A stretch of 10,671 nucleotides of DNA from Pseudomonadota bacterium (GTDB lineage Bacteria; Pseudomonadota; Alphaproteobacteria; Rhodospirillales; UBA2165). A model generated the notes under the pieces. It saw only the letters and a program-made list of their open reading frames with translations, was not told the DNA's origin and did not search any database. Shown here piece after piece: positions 6,663 to 10,671 of the stretch. The position numbers and the translations under genes are program-made. The first letter of the stretch is position 1, and every line of letters begins with the position of its first letter. Location of the stretch: the NCBI GenBank assembly GCA_027592155.1, contig JAQCKY010000027.1, positions 1-10,671 on the forward strand. Reading direction: 5' to 3'.

Positions 6663-7222
6663 TTTCCCGGCCCCTCCAACCCATCGTCTTGCTTGGCGCT
6701 CGACACCAATCCTTCCGGCGGATCCACAACGATACGGCCGCCCGCAAGATCGATCTCCGGCACCGCCGCATGGGTAAAGGGCAATACCACCGGCTTGCCG
6801 TCGACGGTATCAAGCTCGATCACGTCACCGGCTCCATAGTCATTAAGTCCCCGCACGATGCCAAAAGCGCTGCCATCCGGCCATTCGGCTGGCAGTCCGA
6901 CAAGATCCGAGTGATAAAACTCGTCCTCGTCCGGCTCTGGCAATTTGTCGCGTTCGACATATAAATGCGTCCCTTTCAAACTCTCGGCGGTATCTCTGTC
7001 GCTGACCCCACTCAGCATGACATTGACCCCGCTTTTGAACTTTCCGACCACCGTTACCTCGAACGACTGCGATCCCGTTTCGTCCGAGACCGGCCCGTAG
7101 GCTGCAACCCCCGATGGCTCGGCGGTAAAAGTCTTGACCCGAACCCCGCCCTTTACGCCGTAGGGGCCGATAATCACACCGACGCAGATATACCCTTTGG
7201 GTGTCTCGGGCGTACGGACCAT
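6659..7222 (-). CDS. rimM: Ribosome maturation factor RimM
   Basis: RimM binds S19 and assists assembly of the 30S head. In the 187 residues the N-terminal beta-barrel domain contains VGVIIGPYGVKGGVRVKTF (14-32), with the family Gly pattern, and LKGTHLYVERDKLP (82-95). A PRC-barrel-like C-terminal domain begins near EDEFYHSDLVGL (99-110) and contains GIVRGLNDYGAGDVIEL (121-137), followed by LPFTHAAVPEID (147-158). The last 15 residues are a polar tail. The ATG at 7222 is 34 bp after rpsP; the ribosome-binding site (GAGTAG) is modest. The end overlaps trmD by 4 bp. Confidence 0.95.
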   Translation of the reverse strand: MVRTPETPKGYICVGVIIGPYGVKGGVRVKTFTAEPSGVAAYGPVSDETGSQSFEVTVVGKFKSGVNVMLSGVSDRDTAESLKGTHLYVERDKLPEPDEDEFYHSDLVGLPAEWPDGSAFGIVRGLNDYGAGDVIELDTVDGKPVVLPFTHAAVPEIDLAGGRIVVDPPEGLVSSAKQDDGLEGPGK

Positions 7223-7256
7223 CTGGGTCTACTCGACTTATTACCGTGCCGTATAT

Positions 7257-7796
7257 TTAGTCCTTCTTCTCTTCTTCTGCAGGGGGGTCCTCGGCAACCG
7301 GCTCTTCAGCTGGCGCTTCCTCTGCGGGAGCCGCTTCTTCAGCCGGTGCATCCTCTGCAGCAGCCTCCTCGGCGGGAGCCTCCTCTGCGGGAGCCTCCTC
7401 TGCGGGAGCTTCCTCAGCCGGCGCTGCAGCAGCCTGCGCCTCGGCTTCCGCCGCCGCCGCCGCTGCTTCCTCGGCTTCCTTCATGCGTTCGAGCGTCTTC
7501 GCCCGCGGCAGATGCTGTTTGGTCTGCTCAGGCCGTTCCGGCAGTTGGATAATATTGGCCTGGCCCAAGAACCGTGCAACACGATCAGTCGGTTTGGCGC
7601 CGTGCCCGAGCCAATGGCGAATGCGGTCTTCTTTCAGCATCAACCGTTCCGGATGGTCTTTGGGAACCATCGGGTTATAGGTGCCGACCCGTTCGATAAA
7701 CCGGCCGTCCCGGGGGCTGCGAACATCCGCAATAACGATGCGATAGAAAGGCCGCTTTTTAGCGCCGCCGCGTGACAGGCGAATTTTAATAGCCAT
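7257..7796 (-). CDS. rpsP: 30S ribosomal protein S16 with long Ala/Glu/Pro repeat tail
   Basis: S16 is a 30S assembly protein bound to 16S rRNA. Residues 1-85 form a normal S16: MAIKIRLSRGGAKKRPFYRI at the start, DVRSPRDGRFIERVGTYNP (24-42) and DRIRHWLGHGAKPTDRVARF (57-76). The E. coli protein is 82 residues. Here about 95 follow, first a basic linker (91-106) and then a low-complexity tail built on PAEEA units. The tail is strongly acidic and ends EEEKKD. The ATG at 7796 has AAGGA about 12 nt upstream. The 60-bp spacer to ffh carries a degenerate 12-bp tandem repeat (plus-strand GTAATC(C)TTTTCGT at 7803-7826). It is second in the ffh-led operon. Confidence 0.96.
   Translation of the reverse strand: MAIKIRLSRGGAKKRPFYRIVIADVRSPRDGRFIERVGTYNPMVPKDHPERLMLKEDRIRHWLGHGAKPTDRVARFLGQANIIQLPERPEQTKQHLPRAKTLERMKEAEEAAAAAAEAEAQAAAAPAEEAPAEEAPAEEAPAEEAAAEDAPAEEAAPAEEAPAEEPVAEDPPAEEEKKD
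7372..7416 (-). repeat. Three tandem 15-bp units in rpsP coding for AEEAP
   Basis: On the plus strand GCGGGAGCCTCCTCT occurs exactly at 7372-7386 and 7387-7401, with a close copy at 7402-7416 and a degenerate one before it at 7357-7371. The period of 15 keeps the reading frame, so gain or loss of units by slippage would only change tail length. Less regular copies extend over about 7290-7440. Confidence 0.85.
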
Positions 7797-7856
7797 AAAG
7801 ATGTAATCCTTTTCGTAATCTTTCGTGATTCAATTCGATTGAGCTCTGTATCTTTA

Positions 7857-9209
7857 CTAACGGGGCATCATGCCGGGCATCATCCCAGCCATCGCCCCCT
7901 TCATTCCTGACTTACCCATTTTCTTCATCATAGAATTCATTTGCTGGAACTGCTTCAGCAGCCGGTTAACGTCCTGAACGGACGTCCCGGATCCAGCCGC
8001 GATCCGCTTACGCCGTTTGGCGTTCAACAGCTTTGGATTGCGCCGTTCCTTAATTGTCATCGACAGAATGATGGCTTGTTGCTGGGCGATCATCTTGTTG
8101 TCGACATCGGCCTCGGCAAGTTGCTTCTTCATCTTGCCAACACCGGGCAGCATCCCTAACAAGCCCCCGATATCGCCCATTTTCCGAACCTGCGCCAACT
8201 GATCGGCGAGATCCTCCAAGGTGAAATTTCCTCTGAGAGCTTTCTTGGCAACTTTTTCCGCAGCCGCCTGGTCGATATTCTCGGCAGCCTTCTCGACCAG
8301 CCCGACAACATCGCCCATTCCCAAGATACGTCCGGCAATACGATCTGCCTGGAACTCGTCCAGATCTTCGAGTTTTTCGCCGATGCCGATGAACTTGATC
8401 GGCCGACCGGTCACCGCCCGCATGGAGAGCGCCGCGCCACCGCGTGAATCGCCATCGACGCGCGTGAGAATTATGCCCGAGAGACCAATGCGTTCGTTGA
8501 ATTCCCGCGCAACATTGACCGCGTCCTGACCGCTCAATGCATCCGCGACCAATAATGTCTCCGCGGGCTGAACCAGATCGCGCATCTCGGCGACCTCGGC
8601 CATCAAGGCATCGTCGATGGCAAGCCGGCCGGCGGTATCCAAGATCACCGCGTCATAACCCTCACGGCGTGCGGTCTCTAAAGCACGCTTGGCAATCCCG
8701 ACCGGCTGCTCACCGAAGACCGGCTGGAGGCATGCTGTCCCGGCCTGCTCGCCGAGCACGGCCAATTGTTGCTGCGCCGCTGGACGGGCAATGTCCAACC
8801 CGGCAAGAAGCACTTTCTTCCGGTCCCGGTTCTGCATCCGCAGGGCAAGCTTTGCCGCCGTTGTCGTCTTACCGGAGCCTTGCAGGCCGACCAGCAGGAT
8901 CGGGATCGGCGGCGTTGCCGCATAGTTGAGGCCGACCGCCTCACCGCCGCCAAGGGTCTCGACCAAATGGTCGTTGACGATCTTGACCACCATCTGACCA
9001 GGCGAGATGCTTTTGAGGACCTCTTGTCCAACCGCGCGTTCGGTCACGCCGTCGATAAAGTCTTTGACGACCGGCAGTGCGACATCGGCCTCGAGGAGCG
9101 CGACGCGCACTTCGCGCATTGCCGCCTTGACGTCATCCTCCGACAACGCGCCTCGTTTTTTGAGACGGTCGAAGATCTCGTTAAACCGATCGCTTAGACC
9201 GTCAAACAT
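7857..9209 (-). CDS. ffh: Signal recognition particle protein (SRP54 homologue)
   Basis: Ffh binds 4.5S RNA and signal sequences of nascent membrane proteins and docks with FtsY at the inner membrane. The 450 residues comprise an N domain (about 1-90, with ALLEADVALPVV at 37-48). The G domain has G1 GLQGSGKTT at 108-116, DIARPAAQQQL at 139-149, G3 DTAGR at 191-195, G4 TRVDGD at 249-254 and G5 GIGEK at 275-279. The M domain has the RNA-binding SMTIKERRNPKLL...RRKRIAAGSGTSVQDVNRLL (383-418) and ends in a Met/Gly-rich tail, PGMMPR. Arg instead of Lys in G4 is usual in alphaproteobacteria. The ATG at 9209 gives the standard MFDGLSDRF start, though its ribosome-binding site is weak. It is the first gene of the ffh-rpsP-rimM-trmD-rplS(-leuCD) run. 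Confidence 0.97.
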   Translation of the reverse strand: MFDGLSDRFNEIFDRLKKRGALSEDDVKAAMREVRVALLEADVALPVVKDFIDGVTERAVGQEVLKSISPGQMVVKIVNDHLVETLGGGEAVGLNYAATPPIPILLVGLQGSGKTTTAAKLALRMQNRDRKKVLLAGLDIARPAAQQQLAVLGEQAGTACLQPVFGEQPVGIAKRALETARREGYDAVILDTAGRLAIDDALMAEVAEMRDLVQPAETLLVADALSGQDAVNVAREFNERIGLSGIILTRVDGDSRGGAALSMRAVTGRPIKFIGIGEKLEDLDEFQADRIAGRILGMGDVVGLVEKAAENIDQAAAEKVAKKALRGNFTLEDLADQLAQVRKMGDIGGLLGMLPGVGKMKKQLAEADVDNKMIAQQQAIILSMTIKERRNPKLLNAKRRKRIAAGSGTSVQDVNRLLKQFQQMNSMMKKMGKSGMKGAMAGMMPGMMPR

Positions 9210-9254
9210 AGTCTTAACCCAGATAAGCCCATCAGACTGCAGGCCCTAAACAAC

Positions 9255-9289
9255 AAAAAACGCCAGTGCGCGAAACTCGCGGACCGGCG
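9255..9289 (-). terminator. Intrinsic terminator in the leader of ffh
   Basis: Read on the minus strand, the bases of 9289-9283 pair with 9267-9261 (7 bp with one G-U). After one C-C mismatch, 9281-9277 pair with 9273-9269 (5 bp) around a 3-nt loop. Six Ts follow directly (the A-run at 9255-9260). There is no equivalent T-run for the plus strand. It stands 45 bp before the ffh ATG and just after a good promoter. Confidence 0.65.
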
Positions 9290-9320
9290 GCGCCCCTCGG
9301 GACGTCAGCAATTCGACGGC

Positions 9321-9349
9321 AATCTATGTCTCGATACGGATCAAGTCAA
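9321..9349 (-). promoter_or_regulatory. Putative sigma-70 promoter of the ffh operon
   Basis: On the minus strand TTGACT (9344-9349) and TAGATT (9321-9326) are 17 bp apart. The predicted start is near 9314, giving a leader of about 105 nt to the ffh ATG at 9209. It is the best promoter match in the spacer, with -35 at 5 of 6 and -10 at 4 of 6. The leader includes the terminator at 9255-9289. Confidence 0.5.
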
Positions 9350-9443
9350 GCAATCTCCCAGACGGTCTCCCCGGCGATATCTCAGGGGGTCACGGCATCG
9401 ATCTCCGGTGTCCTTTGACCGATAGCTAGGGGATTCCTGGGTC

Positions 9444-9489
9444 GTATTTACCGTGATCGAATACGTATAAATACTAGTACTTTTTATAC
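9444..9489. promoter_or_regulatory. Cluster of AT-rich dyads upstream of the XRE gene, candidate operator
   Basis: Two overlapping inverted repeats lie here. GTATTTA (9444-9450) is matched by TAAATAC (9468-9474), and GTATAAA (9465-9471) by TTTATAC (9483-9489). Each has 7 of 7 bases matching. The palindromes ATACGTAT (9461-9468) and TACTAGTA (9472-9479) lie among them. The block is much richer in A and T than its surroundings. It includes a -10-like TATAAA (9466-9471). Such repeats suit binding by a dimeric HTH protein, possibly the XRE product acting on its own gene. Confidence 0.4.
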
Positions 9490-9617
9490 CCGATTGGCGT
9501 GTTCTCGGTTTGCTTACAGCAACGCGGATAATCACTTTCTAAAGGAACAAAAAATCTTTTAACGAGATTTCGGCGCCAATCGATCGTGGCGTACGAGAGG
9601 GTACTGAGGATAAAATC

Positions 9618-10046
9618 ATGAGACGTAGGACCATTAAGGCTGATGGGCCGGACCCCATCGATAGATATGTAGGATCACGTGTACGAGCCCGCCGGGTCGG
9701 CATGCGTATGAGCCAGACCCGACTGGGCGATGCCATCGCGGTAACGTTCCAACAGGTCCAAAAATATGAAAACGGAACCAACCGGATCGGCGCAAGTAAT
9801 CTCTATAAAATTTCCAAGGCGCTGGGTGTCGGCGTATCCTTCTTCTTTGAAGGCATTCCGGAATTTGATGAGAACGGCCAAACCGTCAACGGTAGCGTTA
9901 ACGGCACCGGTCTCGAAAGCGACCCGATGACATCACGGGAAGCCATCGAGCTGATGCATAATTATTACCGTGTTAAGGACGATGCAGTTCGAAAACGCCT
10001 TTCACAGTTTGTAAAAACATTAGCGCGTTCTTTCGAAGCGGCCTGA
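9618..10046 (+). CDS. XRE-family HTH transcriptional regulator, PraR/PhrR-like
   Basis: A 142-residue DNA-binding protein. The N-terminal lambda-repressor-type HTH (about 17-72) contains VGSRVRARRVGMRMSQTRLG (18-37), then the recognition helix region TFQQVQKYENGTNRIGAS (43-60). ALGVGVSFFFEGIPEF (68-83) follows. Residues 84-103 are a Gly/Asn-rich linker. The C-terminal helix MTSREAIELMHNYYRVKDDAVRKRLSQFVKTLA (104-136) is characteristic of the alphaproteobacterial family that includes rhizobial PraR and PhrR. Those are regulators of surface/biofilm and stress genes; the targets here are unknown. The start at ATG 9618 follows GAGGA. It is divergent from ffh, has its own terminator at 10100-10130, and therefore looks monocistronic. 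The dyads at 9444-9489 may be its operator. Confidence 0.93.
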   Translation: MRRRTIKADGPDPIDRYVGSRVRARRVGMRMSQTRLGDAIAVTFQQVQKYENGTNRIGASNLYKISKALGVGVSFFFEGIPEFDENGQTVNGSVNGTGLESDPMTSREAIELMHNYYRVKDDAVRKRLSQFVKTLARSFEAA

Positions 10047-10057
10047 TTTCGGCACGC

Positions 10058-10075
10058 GGCTCATTTTTTTGAGTC
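10058..10075 (+). other. Small hairpin with all-T loop after the XRE gene
   Basis: GGCTCA (10058-10063) pairs with TGAGTC (10070-10075), with one G-U, around six Ts. No T-run follows the stem, so it is not a terminator by itself. The strong terminator lies 25 bp further on. Confidence 0.25.
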
Positions 10076-10099
10076 ACGCTATTTAGACATTTGATCTGA

Positions 10100-10130
10100 C
10101 CGGGTCGGTTAAACGCCGACCCGGTTTTTT
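10100..10130 (+). terminator. Intrinsic terminator of the XRE gene
   Basis: CCGGGTCGG (10100-10108) and CCGACCCGG (10116-10124) form a perfect 9-bp GC-rich stem with a 7-nt loop. Six Ts follow at 10125-10130. It is 54 bp after the XRE stop codon and before the next plus-strand gene. Confidence 0.92.
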
Positions 10131-10190
10131 CTGTGTTCAATTCAAACTATGCCGGTGGCACCGCCCGTCGCCAGGGGTTACAAAACCTCC

Positions 10191-10671
10191 ATGCAATTTG
10201 ACGATATCGATAGACGCCTGAGGGACAGCGGATTTGTTACCCGCGGCGGATTCCACCCCGGTGCGGCGGACAACGTCCCGGTACAGGGGCAAACCGTGAT
10301 CATGATCGGCAATGTCGGACCTGCAATGTGGGATCGGTTCCAAGCCTCGGCGAACGCGACACCCGGTGAACCCGACCCCCTCGATAAATGGACCAAGGCG
10401 GTGCTTGGTGACGTAGCCATGGAGATCAATGCCACACCGTTATTTCCCTTCGACGGGCCGCCTCACCTTCCCTTTCAACGATGGGCGCAAAGGGCGGACG
10501 ATGTTTACAGCTCGCCGATCGGTCCTCTCATCCATCCGGAATACGGCCTTTGGCATGCCTACCGGGGCGCGTTTGTTTTCTCCGGCCGGATCGATTTAAC
10601 GGCGCGTCAAGCAACTGATCGGTCTCCTTGCGAAGACTGTGCAGACAAACCCTGCCTGACCACCTGCCCCG
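10191..10671 (+). CDS. 4Fe-4S ferredoxin-like protein of unknown function, N-terminal 160 codons (cut by the window edge)
   Basis: An uninterrupted frame runs from ATG 10191 off the end of the window. The visible 160 residues have no signal peptide. They include VIMIGNVGPAMWDRF (36-50), DPLDKWTK (62-69) and LFPFDGPPHLPFQRWAQRA (84-102). SSPIGPLIHPEYGLWHAYRGAF (107-128) follows, and then a four-cysteine cluster motif with Cys147, Cys150, Cys155 and Cys159 (CxxCxxxxCxxxCP). The pattern recalls small alphaproteobacterial ferredoxin-like proteins whose Cys motif resembles that of QueG-type proteins. I cannot name a reaction. There is no close ribosome-binding site at ATG 10191 (AGGGG is about 13 nt away). 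ATG 10149, in frame 14 codons upstream, is an alternative start. It begins a new transcription unit after the XRE terminator. Confidence 0.75.
   Translation, partial: MQFDDIDRRLRDSGFVTRGGFHPGAADNVPVQGQTVIMIGNVGPAMWDRFQASANATPGEPDPLDKWTKAVLGDVAMEINATPLFPFDGPPHLPFQRWAQRADDVYSSPIGPLIHPEYGLWHAYRGAFVFSGRIDLTARQATDRSPCEDCADKPCLTTCP

Larger units (their letters stand above)
9210..9617. other. 408-bp divergent spacer between ffh and the XRE gene
   Basis: No credible gene lies here. On the ffh side are a minus-strand promoter (9321-9349) and an intrinsic terminator (9255-9289). On the XRE side is an AT-rich block with several dyads (9444-9489). Next is the stretch 9527-9617, with GATAAT at 9527-9532 as a lone -10 candidate and GAGGA just before the ATG at 9618. 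The part between 9350 and 9443 is GC-mixed and shows no convincing element. Confidence 0.7.

Noticed and set aside
7257..7480. CRISPR-like array in the repeat region of rpsP
   Set aside because: Units are 15 bp, contiguous, in frame and coding for PAEEA; there are no spacers.
7803..7826. Degenerate 12-bp tandem repeat between ffh and rpsP
   Set aside because: Only two imperfect AT-rich copies; too weak to claim a function beyond noting it under rpsP.
9415..9443. TTGACC at 9415-9420 as -35 of an XRE promoter
   Set aside because: No acceptable -10 sequence occurs 16-19 bp downstream.
9544..9570. GGAAC motif as an EcfG-type general stress promoter for the XRE gene
   Set aside because: GGAAC is present at 9544-9548, but no CGTT lies 16-17 bp downstream; the spacing gives AGAT/GATT instead.

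Overview
This window is ordinary, gene-dense chromosome of an alphaproteobacterium, most like Rhodospirillales. The evidence is the linked order ffh-rpsP-rimM-trmD-rplS-leuC-leuD, with leuB-asd downstream. Also alphaproteobacterial are the form of Ffh (TRVDGD at G4, DIARPAA at G2), the long acidic tails on ribosomal proteins S16 and L19, and a PraR/PhrR-type XRE regulator. There are no insertion sequences, phage genes, CRISPR arrays or tRNA/rRNA genes. The assignment is by eye, from sequence motifs; no database was searched.

Layout, left to right. Positions 1-122 hold the 3' end of a structured plus-strand RNA closed by an 11-bp stem and a T-run. It points at the end of asd (158-1192, minus). 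Next come leuB (1296-2405, minus) and, on the opposite strand, a short single-domain class III nucleotide cyclase homologue (2640-3170, plus). Then follow leuD (3183-3788) and leuC (3806-5230), rplS (5328-5888), trmD (5904-6662), rimM (6659-7222), rpsP (7257-7796) and ffh (7857-9209), all minus. A 408-bp divergent spacer separates ffh from an XRE regulator (9618-10046, plus), which ends in a strong terminator. The right edge holds the first 160 codons of a plus-strand 4Fe-4S protein.

How the genes work together. The minus-strand block combines a translation and protein-export operon (SRP GTPase, S16, 30S maturation factor, tRNA m1G37 methyltransferase, L19) with the isopropylmalate branch of leucine synthesis (LeuC, LeuD, LeuB). 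Asd, the entry enzyme for Lys/Met/Thr, follows. The plus-strand cyclase gene separates leuCD from leuB-asd, and leuB has its own plausible promoter.

The points most worth a second look are five. (1) The cyclase homologue keeps both metal-binding Asp residues, the adenine-selecting Lys/Asp pair and the catalytic Asn, but has Leu at the transition-state Arg. (2) A promoter and intrinsic terminator stand in tandem in the leader of the ffh operon. (3) AT-rich dyads lie upstream of the XRE gene. (4) A structured RNA end lies at the left edge. (5) The leuB-asd spacer hairpin closely resembles a piece of ffh. None of these amounts to a clear new multi-gene system; most of the window is core genome.
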